45,744 nucleotides of DNA, taken from positions 1 to 45,744 of the forward strand of contig JAICXH010000010.1 in NCBI GenBank assembly GCA_025981645.1. Direction: 5' to 3'. The notes beneath the pieces are model-generated. The model saw nothing but the letters and a program-made list of their open reading frames with translations. It searched no databases and was not told the origin of the DNA. Both the position numbers and the translations under genes were made by a program. Below are positions 26,054 to 34,805 of this stretch, piece by piece; the stretch's first letter is position 1; each line of letters opens with the position of its first letter. Source of the stretch: Burkholderiales bacterium (GTDB taxonomy: Bacteria > Pseudomonadota > Gammaproteobacteria > Burkholderiales > Casimicrobiaceae).

Positions 26054-27331
26054 ATGACAGCTCATCTTGTTCGCAGCGTGGATCGGCGCAGGTTTCTGCA
26101 GATGGCCGGGGTGGCCGGCGCAACTGGGCTTCTTCCGCTCCCGGGTTCGATCCGCCGCGCCTTCGCCGCCGACGCGGCGCCTCTGGCATCGACCATCATC
26201 GCCGGCAAGAGCGACAAGATGATCGTCCACAACGCCAAGCTCGGCGTGATGGAGACTCCGCTCGACCTTCTTCGCGACCACCCGTTCACGCCGAAGGAGA
26301 TCCTCTACAACCGCCTTCACTTCCCGATCGATCTCAATGGCGGCTGGGTCGCGACGACCGCGCCCGCGAGCGCCGAGACGACGGGCGACTGGACCATCCT
26401 GGTATCGGGGCTCGTGCAGCGGCCGAAGACGATCAAGGTGACCGATCTCGAGAAAATGGACCAGGTGAAGCGCATCTCGGTCATGCAATGCGCGGGCAAC
26501 GGCCGCTCTTACTACTGGGCGAAAGGGAAGACTGCGGGCTCGGGCTGGAAGCACGGTGGCATGGGCAACCTCACGTGGGAAGGCGTGCCGTTGATGCCTC
26601 TTCTGAAGAGCCTCGAGCTCGGTCCCGACCCCAGCGTCACGTTTCTTTCAGCGAACGGCAAGGACGTGCCGCCGGTCGCCGGCGGCGCCGACCTCATCAA
26701 GAGCTATCACCTTTCGGCGCCGCAGCTCCAGAACGCGATCCTGGCCCTCAAGATGAACGGCGAGCCGATTCCGACCGTTCACGGCGGCCCGGTGCGGCTC
26801 ATCATCCCCGGTTACTACGGCAACATGAACGTCAAGTGGCTGACTGACCTGATGCTGATGGACCGCGAGAATCCGAGCGCGCTGATGCAGAAGACCTACC
26901 GGATGCCGTTCGAGCCGGTCGAGCCAGGCAAGTTCACGACGCAGGACATGACCCAGCAGAACACGGTGCCCACCTACGGCTTCGCGATCATGAGCGTCGT
27001 CTTCGCGCCGCTCGCAGGGCAGACGGTCAAGGCCGGCAACGTCGACCTCAAGGGCGTCGCGTGGAACGACGGCGTCGTGCCGATCACCGAGGTCCGCGTC
27101 TCGGTCGACCAGGGCCGCTCATGGATCTCCGCAGAGGTCGATTCGTCCGATGGCGCGACCGCGTGGCATCACTGGCAGGCGCGCGCCGCGCTCTCCGCCG
27201 GTGCGCACGAAGTCTGGGTGCGCGCGACCGACGCCTGGGGCCGATCGCAGCCGATGGACGGGCTCACGACCTGGAACCCCGGCGGCTGGAACTGGCACGG
27301 CGTCGACAAAGTCGCGTTCCAGGTTGCCTGA
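26054..27331 (+). CDS. SorA/SoxC-like molybdenum sulfite dehydrogenase
   Basis: A 425-residue periplasmic oxidoreductase of the sulfite oxidase family. A Tat signal peptide (RRRFLQMAG, cleaved after RAFAA) shows folded export with its molybdopterin cofactor. The molybdenum-binding cysteine is Cys146 in SVMQCAGNGRSYY, a context closer to SorA than to SoxC. RLIIPGYYGNMNVKWL and a C-terminal Mo-co dimerisation domain (ITEVRVSVDQGRSW) follow. It likely oxidises sulfite to sulfate and passes electrons to the cytochrome encoded next. GGAGGG lies five bases before the ATG. The substrate is inferred from the family and the cytochrome partner. Confidence 0.9.
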   Translation: MTAHLVRSVDRRRFLQMAGVAGATGLLPLPGSIRRAFAADAAPLASTIIAGKSDKMIVHNAKLGVMETPLDLLRDHPFTPKEILYNRLHFPIDLNGGWVATTAPASAETTGDWTILVSGLVQRPKTIKVTDLEKMDQVKRISVMQCAGNGRSYYWAKGKTAGSGWKHGGMGNLTWEGVPLMPLLKSLELGPDPSVTFLSANGKDVPPVAGGADLIKSYHLSAPQLQNAILALKMNGEPIPTVHGGPVRLIIPGYYGNMNVKWLTDLMLMDRENPSALMQKTYRMPFEPVEPGKFTTQDMTQQNTVPTYGFAIMSVVFAPLAGQTVKAGNVDLKGVAWNDGVVPITEVRVSVDQGRSWISAEVDSSDGATAWHHWQARAALSAGAHEVWVRATDAWGRSQPMDGLTTWNPGGWNWHGVDKVAFQVA

Positions 27332-27380
27332 CGGGCAGACGGGTGCCGTTCGTGCACGCGCGGCTTCGCCGCGCCGTGCA

Positions 27381-28115
27381 TTGAACCGCGCGATCGCGTT
27401 GCGGGACTGTGCGGCACGGGTCGCCCTCGCCGCCGCGCTCGCGTGGCCGGCCGTGGCACAGGCAGCCGGGATCACGCTTCCACCGGGTCCGGGTGCGAAC
27501 CTCGTCTACGCGCGCTGCCAGACCTGTCACGACCTGCAGTACGTCGTCGACGCGAAAGGACTCCTCCCAGCACAGTGGAAGTCGACGCTTGCCGGGATGA
27601 AGGACTACGGACTCACGATTTCGGCCGATGACGAGGCGGCGATCCTCGCTTACCTGACGACCTACCTTGGTCCCAACCCGCCGCCCGCCACCGCCTTGGC
27701 GCCCGCGGGTCCGGGCGCACAGGCGCCGGGTGCGGCGGCGAACGGCCGCCACGTGTTCGAGGAGAACTGCTCGGCCTGCCACGGCCCCGAAGGTGCCGGT
27801 CAGGCGGGGATCTATCCCGCCCTCGCGGGAAACGCGGATCTTGCGAAGGACGCCGGCCTGCCTGCGCGCGTGGTGCTGTTCGGCCTCGCCGGTCCGATCG
27901 AGGCCGGCGGCGCGAGCTATTCAGGGACGATGCCGTCGTTCGGGCATCTCGGCGACGCCGAGATCGCCGCAGTGGTCAACTACGTGCGTTCGGCCTGGGG
28001 CAACGCCGGAGGTGCGGGATCGATCGACGCGAAAGCGGTCGCCGCGCTCCGCGCCCATCCGCTGTCGTCGGCCGACGTGCACGCGTACCGCGCGGCGCTC
28101 GTCTCGGCCAACTGA
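27381..28115 (+). CDS. Diheme cytochrome c, SorB-like
   Basis: About 244 residues with a Sec signal peptide (AARVALAAALAWPAVAQA) and two heme sites, CQTCH (residues 46-50) and CSACH (130-134). The first domain, with HDLQYVVDAKGLLPAQWKST, resembles the monoheme SorB subunit of sulfite dehydrogenases. An Ala/Pro linker leads to a second class I cytochrome domain whose axial Met is probably in GTMPSFGHL. It is the likely electron acceptor of the upstream molybdoenzyme. No ATG is available; TTG 27381 is chosen, with in-frame TTGs at 27324 (overlapping the upstream gene) and 27399 possible. It ends three bases before the convergent SDR gene. Confidence 0.88.
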   Translation: MNRAIALRDCAARVALAAALAWPAVAQAAGITLPPGPGANLVYARCQTCHDLQYVVDAKGLLPAQWKSTLAGMKDYGLTISADDEAAILAYLTTYLGPNPPPATALAPAGPGAQAPGAAANGRHVFEENCSACHGPEGAGQAGIYPALAGNADLAKDAGLPARVVLFGLAGPIEAGGASYSGTMPSFGHLGDAEIAAVVNYVRSAWGNAGGAGSIDAKAVAALRAHPLSSADVHAYRAALVSAN

Positions 28116-28118
28116 TCG

Positions 28119-28859
28119 TTAAATCGTGCAGCCGCCCGAGACTTCGATGACGGCGCCGTTGATGTAGGACGCTTCGTCGGAGGCAAGCCAGGCGTAGGTG
28201 TTGGCGATTTCCTCGGGCTTGCCGAGACGGCCCATCGGCACCTTGTCCTCCATCAACTTGATCACCTTGTCGGGGATCGACGAGAGAATCGGCGTCTCGA
28301 TGAAGCCGGGGCAGATTGCGTTGGCACGGATGCCCTTGCGACCGAGTTCGCGTGCCCAGGTCTTGACCATGCCGATGACGCCGAACTTGGTCGCCGCGTA
28401 ATTGGTCTGGCCGAAGTTGCCGTAGAGGCCGACGATCGACGACGCGTTGAGGATCACGCCCGAGTTCTGCTCGAGCATGATCTCTACCACTGCCTTCGTG
28501 CAGTGGTAGACGCCTTTCAGGTTGACGTCGATGACGCGCTCGAACTGCTCGTCGGTCATCTTCTTGAACTGTGCGTCCTGGACGATGCCTGCATTGTTGA
28601 CCAGCGTATCGATGCGCCCCCACTTCGCCATCACCGCCGCAACCATCCTGGCGATGCTCTCCTTGTCGGTCACATCGACGGTGAAGCCTGCGGCCGCGCC
28701 GCCATCGTCCAGGATCGTGCGCACCGTATCCTCGATCGCCGCGGAGTTGATGTCGCACAAGGCCACCTTGGCTCCCTCGGCGGCGAACTTGAGGGCCGTC
28801 GCGCGACCGATCCCCTGACCCGCACCGGTGATGATCGAGACTTTATCCGCAAGACGCAT
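28119..28859 (-). CDS. Short-chain dehydrogenase/reductase, FabG/PhaB-like
   Basis: A 246-residue classical SDR. The Rossmann motif TGAGQGIG (residues 11-18), NNAG (88-91), catalytic Ser140/141 and Tyr154-x3-Lys158 (YAATK) are present, with the usual GAVIEVSGG C-terminus. Such enzymes reduce 3-oxoacyl-ACP or acetoacetyl-CoA (FabG, PhaB) or oxidise hydroxyacyl groups. The PHA genes elsewhere in the window make a 3-ketoacyl reductase plausible, but it is not linked to them. ATG 28859 follows GAAGGAAA. It has a long leader with a promoter whose spacer is a 14-bp palindrome. Confidence 0.88.
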   Translation of the reverse strand: MRLADKVSIITGAGQGIGRATALKFAAEGAKVALCDINSAAIEDTVRTILDDGGAAAGFTVDVTDKESIARMVAAVMAKWGRIDTLVNNAGIVQDAQFKKMTDEQFERVIDVNLKGVYHCTKAVVEIMLEQNSGVILNASSIVGLYGNFGQTNYAATKFGVIGMVKTWARELGRKGIRANAICPGFIETPILSSIPDKVIKLMEDKVPMGRLGKPEEIANTYAWLASDEASYINGAVIEVSGGCTI

Positions 28860-29148
28860 GGGTGGTTTCCTTCGGGCGGTGTGCCGGTCGGCTGGCGTTG
28901 GTTCAGCGAGGGGGAAGAGGACGGGAAGCGTGGCGCGGAGCGGCAAAAATGCGCATGTAATCTAGCGCAATATATTGCGTCGCACAAGGAATATGCCACT
29001 TCTGGCCGTCCGTTGTTGCATCGCCGCCACTCTTTAGACTTTCGTTGGTTAGCTATTGTTTTTAGGCGTATTACATAGTGAGCTTGATGTATTGCGGTGC
29101 AGAAATAGGCATGGAGGAGCGCCGCAAGAGATCGGATTGGCGGCACTT
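28860..29148. other. 289-bp intergenic region, visibly AT-richer than its surroundings
   Basis: Between the SDR gene and the end of recJ, both on the minus strand. The part from about 28950 to 29110 is clearly richer in A and T than the rest of the window and holds no open frame with coding character. It contains the SDR promoter and palindrome. Near recJ a small dyad (GCGGCA/TGCCGC, 29140-29157) overlaps the recJ stop. The remainder shows nothing I can name. Confidence 0.6.
28959..28987 (-). promoter_or_regulatory. SDR-gene promoter with 14-bp palindromic operator
   Basis: On the minus strand TTGTGC (28987-28982) and TAGATT (28964-28959) are spaced by exactly 17 bases. The spacer contains the perfect palindrome CGCAATATATTGCG (28966-28979). 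A repressor bound there would block RNA polymerase directly. The leader to the SDR ATG is about 93 bases. The elements are seen; regulation is inferred, and no regulator gene is adjacent. Confidence 0.55.
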
Positions 29149-30840
29149 TTATGCCGCATGGCAATCGAGAATCACGAGCTGGACACGGGCGGAACCGTTC
29201 CAGCGGTTGAGTTCCGGTCGATAGACGGCTCGGATCCGCGGCGGAAGCGGCAACGGCTGCCGGAAGGCGATCGCTTCGCAGCGCTCGCCGCCTCGGCCGA
29301 GCTCGAGCTTCGCGTGCCCGGCGCCAACGCTGCGCTGGGCAAGCACGTCGAACACGCCGTCGAATGCCGGCGGAGGAAACGAGCGCCCCCAGACGTCGTC
29401 GCGCAGCGCCACGCACAGCTCGGGCGTGATCTCGCCCGGGGCGAGCTCGCCATCGCTGTCGAGCTGGCGCTGCAAGCCTGACGACTCCAGGAGCTCGCGC
29501 GCGACGGTCTCGAACGCGGCCGCGAACGCTGCGAAGGCTTCGGGAACGATCGAAAGACCGGCCGCAAACGCGTGTCCGCCGAAGCGCAGCACGGTTCCCG
29601 GCGCGCGCTTCGCGACGAGGTCGATCGCGTCGCGCAGGTGGAAGCCATCGATCGAACGTCCGGAGCCGCGCAACTCGCCGTTCTGCCCCTGCGCGAAGAT
29701 CAGCGTCGGACGGTGGTAGCGGTCCTTTAGGCGTGACGCGACGATGCCGATCACCCCCTGATGCCACTGCGGCTGGTGCAGGCAGAGCGACCACGCATGG
29801 TCGGCGATCGGCCCCATCGCGGCGACGAGCGCCTCGGCGTCCTCCTGCATCGATGCCTCGACGTCGCGACGCTCGCGATTGAGACGGTCGAGCTCTGTGG
29901 CAAGTGCGCGCGCTTCGCCGGCGTCGTCGGCGAGGAGGCAGCGGATGCCGAGCGACATGTCGGCGAGGCGGCCCGCAGCATTGAGCCGCGGTCCCACCGC
30001 ATAGCCGAGGTCGCCAACGCAGGCGTCGCGAATGTCGCGCCCGGCTGCGTCGAAAACCGCCGCGACGCCTGCGCTCGCATTTCCCGCGCGCATCCGATCG
30101 AGCCCCTGCCGGACGAGGATGCGGTTCACGTGGTCGAGCGGCACCACGTCGGCGATGGTGCCGAGTGCGACCAGATCGAGCAGCGCGGCGAGACTGGGTC
30201 CGCCTCGCGCGGGCAGCGCGCCCGACGCGCGCAGCCGCGCACGCAGCGCGCACAGCACATAGAACATGACGCCGACGCCGGCGATGTTCTTCGACGCGAA
30301 CGTGCAGCCGGGCTGATTGGGGTTGACGATGATCGCCGGGATAGGCAGCGCCGCTCCGGGCAAGTGATGGTCGGTGACGAGCACGTCGATGCCGAGCGCG
30401 GCGGCCGCGGCAACGCCATCGAGGCTCGCGATGCCGTTGTCGACGGTGATCAGCAAAGCGGGGCGCTTCTGCGCTGCGACGGCGACGATCTCGGGCGTCA
30501 GTCCGTAGCCGAACTCGAAGCGATTCGGCACCAGGAAATCGACATCGGCGCCGAGCGCGCGCAGCCCGCGGACGCCGACCGCGCAGGCGGTCGCGCCGTC
30601 GGCATCGTAATCGGCGACGATCACGATGCGCTCGGCGCGTGCAATGGCACATGCAAGCCGCTCGGCCGCGCGATCGATACCGAGGAGGCCGGTGAAGTCG
30701 GGGAGCGCGCGAAGCGCGAGGTCGAGCAGCGCGGGCGAAACGATGCCCCGGGAGGCGTAGAGACGCGCGAGTACCGGCGGCACACCGGCGGACTCGAGTG
30801 TCGCCGCCGCAGCGCCCGGAGTGCGGCGGACGACGTTCAC
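29149..30840 (-). CDS. recJ: Single-stranded-DNA exonuclease RecJ
   Basis: RecJ (563 aa) degrades single-stranded DNA 5' to 3' in recombination and mismatch or base-excision repair. The DHH-family motifs are intact: DYDADGAT (I), DNGI (II), TDHHLPG (III), ALGTIADVVPL (IV), and the DHHA1 motif GGHAFAAG, followed by an OB-type domain. GTG 30840 is chosen since it overlaps the previous TGA as GTGA and starts the protein near RRTPGAAAATLESAG, as in homologs. An upstream ATG (30912) would run deep into the preceding gene. It forms an operon with the RpfE-type gene. Confidence 0.95.
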   Translation of the reverse strand: MNVVRRTPGAAAATLESAGVPPVLARLYASRGIVSPALLDLALRALPDFTGLLGIDRAAERLACAIARAERIVIVADYDADGATACAVGVRGLRALGADVDFLVPNRFEFGYGLTPEIVAVAAQKRPALLITVDNGIASLDGVAAAAALGIDVLVTDHHLPGAALPIPAIIVNPNQPGCTFASKNIAGVGVMFYVLCALRARLRASGALPARGGPSLAALLDLVALGTIADVVPLDHVNRILVRQGLDRMRAGNASAGVAAVFDAAGRDIRDACVGDLGYAVGPRLNAAGRLADMSLGIRCLLADDAGEARALATELDRLNRERRDVEASMQEDAEALVAAMGPIADHAWSLCLHQPQWHQGVIGIVASRLKDRYHRPTLIFAQGQNGELRGSGRSIDGFHLRDAIDLVAKRAPGTVLRFGGHAFAAGLSIVPEAFAAFAAAFETVARELLESSGLQRQLDSDGELAPGEITPELCVALRDDVWGRSFPPPAFDGVFDVLAQRSVGAGHAKLELGRGGERCEAIAFRQPLPLPPRIRAVYRPELNRWNGSARVQLVILDCHAA

Positions 30841-31811
30841 GGACGCATGAAGCGCGTCTCGCGCAAGTGCATGCCGAGGCGACGCAAGAGGCGGGGCGGA
30901 CGAGCCCGCCACGTTGCTGCATGGCCCGCTCCGTCGGCGATGACAACGAGCTCCTCGATCCGATGTTCGTCGAGGGCGGATAGCGCCGCGCCGAGGACAT
31001 CCCGGCAGAATGCCGCGAGGTCGTTATCGTTGCGCAAGGGGTTGGCGACGGTCACTGCAGTGTGGCGCCCGTCGTGCCGGTCGCACGCGACGGTCGCGAG
31101 CCCTCGCGCGAGGTCCCCGGCGCGGCCGGGGCACGCATCGACCGCGAGCGGACCGATCGCGTTCGTCCCGACCGCGAGCCGCCCACCGCCCCAGAGCCAG
31201 AGGTCGTCCGCCGAATCAGCGCCGCGCTCGCTGCGTGCGCGGTTGATCGGGTGATCGTGAAGCAGCATCTCGATCTCGCCGCGCATCCGCGCGAGCGGGC
31301 GCGCGCCTTCGCCGCGACTGAGCTCATTCAGCAGCCCGCGCCCGATCATCGCGTCGACGCAGACGGTTTCGCTGGCGACATCGTCCGTCGACAGCGCGAA
31401 CCAGCGGTCGGGACGCCTGGGCTCGAGGCGCAGCCCTTCGCGCCCGATCAATTCGCCGATGTCGGCGGCGAGTGCGCGTGCCTCGTCGGCATCGAGATCG
31501 TCGACACGGCCGCGGACGAGCACATCGGACGCGCCGACATCGACGTGCAGCAGGTCGGCGTGCATGACCCAGGCGCCGGCCGGATCGATTCCCGCACCGA
31601 GCGCCGTCAGCGGCGCAGGCGCGTCGCGCCATCCGACCGCCGTACTCGTCGCGGCGTCGATTCCCGCTGGATCCACCGATGGATCGGGGGACAGCGCGGC
31701 AAGACGCACGAGGGCGGCCGGTCGGGCGAGCACGGCATCGGGCAGCGTGAGCAGTCCCGGTGCGACCACCACGAGCGTCCGTTCGGCAACACGGGAGCGA
31801 GGATTGGACAC
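30837..31811 (-). CDS. RpfE-type protein (COG4255)
   Basis: A 324-residue soluble protein of the family annotated 'regulatory protein, RpfE type', first named in the Xanthomonas rpf cluster and widely found before recJ in betaproteobacteria. Recognisable blocks are RTLVVVAPGLLTLPD at the start, AWVMHADLLHVDVGASD in the middle, and the near-invariant LWLWGGG. Members resemble phosphoglycerate-mutase-like folds but have no proven activity. It starts at GTG 31811 without a clear ribosome-binding site. Its TGA overlaps the recJ GTG. Biological role unknown. Confidence 0.8.
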   Translation of the reverse strand: MSNPRSRVAERTLVVVAPGLLTLPDAVLARPAALVRLAALSPDPSVDPAGIDAATSTAVGWRDAPAPLTALGAGIDPAGAWVMHADLLHVDVGASDVLVRGRVDDLDADEARALAADIGELIGREGLRLEPRRPDRWFALSTDDVASETVCVDAMIGRGLLNELSRGEGARPLARMRGEIEMLLHDHPINRARSERGADSADDLWLWGGGRLAVGTNAIGPLAVDACPGRAGDLARGLATVACDRHDGRHTAVTVANPLRNDNDLAAFCRDVLGAALSALDEHRIEELVVIADGAGHAATWRARPPRLLRRLGMHLRETRFMRP

Positions 31812-31883
31812 GATGGAGCGCAATCCGTGAACCGGGCGGACGGCCGGTGCGTGGCGCCGTCCGCGCCGATGCGCGGGTAGCCT

Positions 31884-31900
31884 GCATTCTCGCAGAATGC
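31884..31900. promoter_or_regulatory. 17-bp inverted repeat upstream of lolC
   Basis: GCATTCT and AGAATGC are separated by three bases, a perfect seven-base dyad between the divergent RpfE-type gene and lolC. A possible -10 box (GATAAT, 31931-31936) for lolC lies 30 bases downstream. It could be an operator or a small hairpin. Only the symmetry is seen. Confidence 0.3.
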
Positions 31901-31958
31901 GGATGTACGGCAGGCGCGAAAGACGCATGCGATAATCGCCGCGCTTCGCCACCATCAC

Positions 31959-33206
31959 GTGTCGCCCTACGAACTGGCCGTCGGCCTCCGCTACACGCGC
32001 GCTCGCAAGGGCTCGGGCCGCAACACGTTCATCTCGTTCATCGCGCTGATCTCGATCGCGGGCATCGCGCTCGGTGTCGCCGCGCTGATTGTCGTGCTGT
32101 CCGTGATGAACGGCTTTCAGCAGGAGCTTCGCGATCGGATCCTGTCGGTGGCGGCACACGTCGAGATCCGCGGCTTCCCCGACCTCACCGACGCACCGGC
32201 CATCGCGGCGGCCGCCCGCCGCAATCCTCACGTCGTCGCGACGGCGCCCTACGTCACCGGCGAGGCGATGCTCTCCGACGGCGACGTGAATCGCGGTGCG
32301 CTGCTGCGCGGCGTCGATCCGGCACAGGAAGATCGCGTCGAGGACATCGCCACCCACATGCGGCGCGGGACGCTCGCATCGCTCACTCCCGGCAGCTTCA
32401 ATATCGTGCTCGGCGCGGAGCTCGCGCGCGCGCTCGGCGTCGAGGTCGGCGATAGCGTCGTCGCCATTACACCGCAGGGATCCGTCACTCCGGCGGGAAC
32501 GCTGCCGCGTGTCAAGACGTTCAAGGTGAGCGGGATCTTCGAGATCGGCATGTACGAATTCGACAGCGGCCTCGCGCTGATCAACATCGAGGACGCCGAA
32601 CGGCTCTACCGACAGCCGGGTGCGACGGGCGTGCGGCTGAAGCTCGACGACATGTTCCTCGCGCCCGAGGTTTCGCGCGCGCTGCAGGCGAGCCTGCCCG
32701 GCGATGTCGAGGTGCGCGACTGGACGCAGAACCACGCCAACTTCTTCCGTGCGGTGGCGATCGAGAAGCGCGTAATGTTCATCATCCTCACATTGATCGT
32801 TGCGGTCGCCGCCTTCAACATCGTGTCGGCACAGGTCATGGTCGTCACGGACAAGCGCCCCGACATCGCCATCCTGCGCACGCTCGGCGCGGCGCCGTCG
32901 TCGGTGATGGCGATCTTCGTCATCCAGGGCGCGCTGATCGGGCTCATCGGCACGCTGAGCGGCGTCATCGGCGGTGTCGCGCTCGCGCTCAACATCGAGA
33001 CGGTCGTGCCGTGGATCGAGCGCACGTTCCATATCCAGTTCCTCGACAAGAGCGTCTACTACATCAGTGACTTGCCGTCGCATCTCGAGCGCGGCGACGT
33101 GATCACGATCGCGGTGATCGCGCTGGTACTCGCGCTGATCGCGACCCTCTACCCGAGTTTTCGCGCGGCTCGCGTGAACCCTGCCGAAGCGCTGCGCTAT
33201 GAGTGA
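31959..33206 (+). CDS. lolC: Lipoprotein-releasing permease LolC/LolE family
   Basis: A 415-residue permease that lifts outer-membrane lipoproteins out of the inner membrane and hands them to LolA. Four transmembrane helices are clear: one after the N-terminal [20 protein letters not shown] block, and three in the last 150 residues (for example [19 protein letters not shown]). A large periplasmic MacB-like domain lies between, and the family ending [14 protein letters not shown] is present. GTG start at 31959. Only one LolC/E gene is followed by lolD, so the transporter is probably a LolC/E homodimer with two LolD. The stop overlaps lolD by eight bases. Confidence 0.95.
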   Translation: MSPYELAVGLRYTRARKGSGRNTFISFIALISIAGIALGVAALIVVLSVMNGFQQELRDRILSVAAHVEIRGFPDLTDAPAIAAAARRNPHVVATAPYVTGEAMLSDGDVNRGALLRGVDPAQEDRVEDIATHMRRGTLASLTPGSFNIVLGAELARALGVEVGDSVVAITPQGSVTPAGTLPRVKTFKVSGIFEIGMYEFDSGLALINIEDAERLYRQPGATGVRLKLDDMFLAPEVSRALQASLPGDVEVRDWTQNHANFFRAVAIEKRVMFIILTLIVAVAAFNIVSAQVMVVTDKRPDIAILRTLGAAPSSVMAIFVIQGALIGLIGTLSGVIGGVALALNIETVVPWIERTFHIQFLDKSVYYISDLPSHLERGDVITIAVIALVLALIATLYPSFRAARVNPAEALRYE

Positions 33207-33924
33207 AGGTTCCGCCGCCTCCGTGGCGGCGGGCGTGGCCGCGTCGGCGGCTCCATCCGCAATCGTCGCCTGTCATGGCCTGCGCAAGACCTACGCCAAT
33301 GGTCCGCTCGACGTGGCGGTGCTGCTGGGGGTCGATCTCGCTGTCGCTCCCGGCGAGCGCGTCGCGATCGTCGGTGCCTCGGGCTCGGGGAAGAGCACGC
33401 TGCTGCACTTGCTCGGGGGACTCGACGCACCGAGCGGCGGCAGGGTCACCGTCGACGGCTGCGCCTTCGCGTCGCTGTCCGAGGCGGCGCGAGGGCGGCT
33501 GCGCAATCGCGTACTCGGCTTCATCTACCAGTTTCATCATCTGCTGCCGGAATTCACCGCCCTCGAAAACGTCGCGATGCCGCTCGTGATCCGCAGGCTC
33601 GCGCGGGCCCAGGCGAACGAGCGCGCGCGGGCGATGCTGGAACGCGTCGGCCTCGCGCAGCGTGCTCGCCACCTGCCGGGAGAGCTTTCGGGTGGCGAGC
33701 GGCAGCGCGTTGCATTGGCGCGCGCGCTGGTCACCGAGCCGCGATGCGTGCTCGCCGACGAGCCTACGGGAAACCTCGACCGCGGGAACGCGGAAGCGGT
33801 GTTGGAGCTGATGCTTGAGTTGAATCGCGAGCACGGCACGGCGCTCGTGATCGTGACCCACGACGCCGATCTCGCCGCACGTACCGACCGCACGCTGCAT
33901 CTTCTCGATGGCGTGCTGCGCTGA
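33199..33924 (+). CDS. lolD: Lipoprotein-releasing ATPase LolD
   Basis: A 241-residue ATPase that powers lipoprotein release. Walker A (GASGSGKST), the LolD-specific [18 protein letters not shown] (Q-loop region), signature [15 protein letters not shown], Walker B ([12 protein letters not shown]) and the H-loop (VIVTHD) are intact. An Ala/Ser-rich extension of about 20 residues precedes the usual start. ATG 33199 lies inside the lolC end, so translation is coupled. Two tandem hairpins follow the stop directly. Confidence 0.96.
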   Translation: MSEGSAASVAAGVAASAAPSAIVACHGLRKTYANGPLDVAVLLGVDLAVAPGERVAIVGASGSGKSTLLHLLGGLDAPSGGRVTVDGCAFASLSEAARGRLRNRVLGFIYQFHHLLPEFTALENVAMPLVIRRLARAQANERARAMLERVGLAQRARHLPGELSGGERQRVALARALVTEPRCVLADEPTGNLDRGNAEAVLELMLELNREHGTALVIVTHDADLAARTDRTLHLLDGVLR

Positions 33925-33962
33925 TCGCGCCGCACTTCGGCGCGACGTCGCTCAATGCGACG
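33925..33962 (+). terminator. Two tandem hairpins after lolD
   Basis: TCGCGCCG-CACTT-CGGCGCGA (33925-33945) has an eight-base stem, and CGTCGC-TCAAT-GCGACG (33946-33962) a six-base stem starting on the very next base. Both follow the lolD stop with no U-tract, so they may be an unusual or Rho-assisted terminator or protect the 3' end of the mRNA. Confidence 0.45.
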
Positions 33963-34037
33963 CGGCTCGTTGCGCCACCCCCGACGGCCGTCGCGCGAAC
34001 TCGCCCCGCAACGCCCGCCGCCGCCGATCCTGCGTAC

Positions 34038-34688
34038 TCAGTACTCCACCGGCACCGGGTCGAGCGAGCGCCACAGATACCACGTCGCGACGCTGCGGTA
34101 GGGCTGCCACCGTTCGCCGAGTGCGCGGAGCGCGTCCTTCGAAGGTCGCTCGCCATCGAAGTAGTGCACTGCGACGGCCTTCTGCAGTCCGAGGTCGTCG
34201 ACCGGCAGAATGTTCGGGCGCAGCTCGTGGAACATCATGAACATCTCGGCGGTCCAGCGTCCAATTCCCTTCACCTCGACCAGCGCCTCGATCAGCGCCT
34301 CGTCGTCGAGCGCGGGCCAGGCTGCGGGGTCGAGCCGCGCGGTCGCGAAGTGGCGGGCGAGGTCGCGGATGTAGCTCGCCTTGCTCGCCGAGAGGCCGCA
34401 GCGGCGCAGCGAGTCGAGGCGCTTGCGCTGCACGCGCTGTGGATCGAGGTGGAGCGAGTCGACGCGCGTTGTGCTGCGCTCGGTACAAGCGCTGACGACG
34501 CGTTCCCACACCGACTGCGCGGCCTTGACGGAGATTTGCTGGCCGACGATCGATCGCGCGAGCGTCGTGAACGGATCGCCGCGACGTGTGAGATGGATCT
34601 CGGGAAACGCGGCGATCAGCCCGGCGAGCACGCGGTCGCGCGCCGCGAGGTGGCGGATCGCGTCGTCCCAGAATTTCGGCTTGGTCAT
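34038..34688 (-). CDS. DNA-3-methyladenine glycosylase II (AlkA-type)
   Basis: A 216-residue helix-hairpin-helix glycosylase that cuts alkylated purines from DNA. Landmarks are TLARSIVGQQISVKAAQSVW, the HhH motif LVEVKGIGRWTAEMFMMF and the catalytic Asp in LPVDDLGLQKAV. It lacks the N-terminal AlkA domain and any Ada part, being the short form common in betaproteobacteria. ATG 34688 is the natural start. It is the second AlkA-type glycosylase in the window (compare 9430-10866). Convergent with lolD, divergent from the ABC importer genes. Confidence 0.92.
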   Translation of the reverse strand: MTKPKFWDDAIRHLAARDRVLAGLIAAFPEIHLTRRGDPFTTLARSIVGQQISVKAAQSVWERVVSACTERSTTRVDSLHLDPQRVQRKRLDSLRRCGLSASKASYIRDLARHFATARLDPAAWPALDDEALIEALVEVKGIGRWTAEMFMMFHELRPNILPVDDLGLQKAVAVHYFDGERPSKDALRALGERWQPYRSVATWYLWRSLDPVPVEY

Positions 34689-34805
34689 CGCGAATGCATC
34701 GACCCGGCAGTTGGAGCGCGGAGCCGCGATCGTATCCCAACTGATGTGCGCTGGCGCCGCCTGCGCGCTTGCCCCACTCCCGACGCGTGCCCTATTCTGC
34801 CGCCC

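Noticed and set aside
29140-29157. Hairpin GCGGCA/TGCCGC as recJ terminator
   Set aside because: It overlaps the recJ stop codon and no U-run follows on the minus strand.
31959-33083. Extension of the RpfE-type frame back through the lolC region
   Set aside because: The upstream part is antisense to lolC and lacks coding character; the homologous part begins near 31811.
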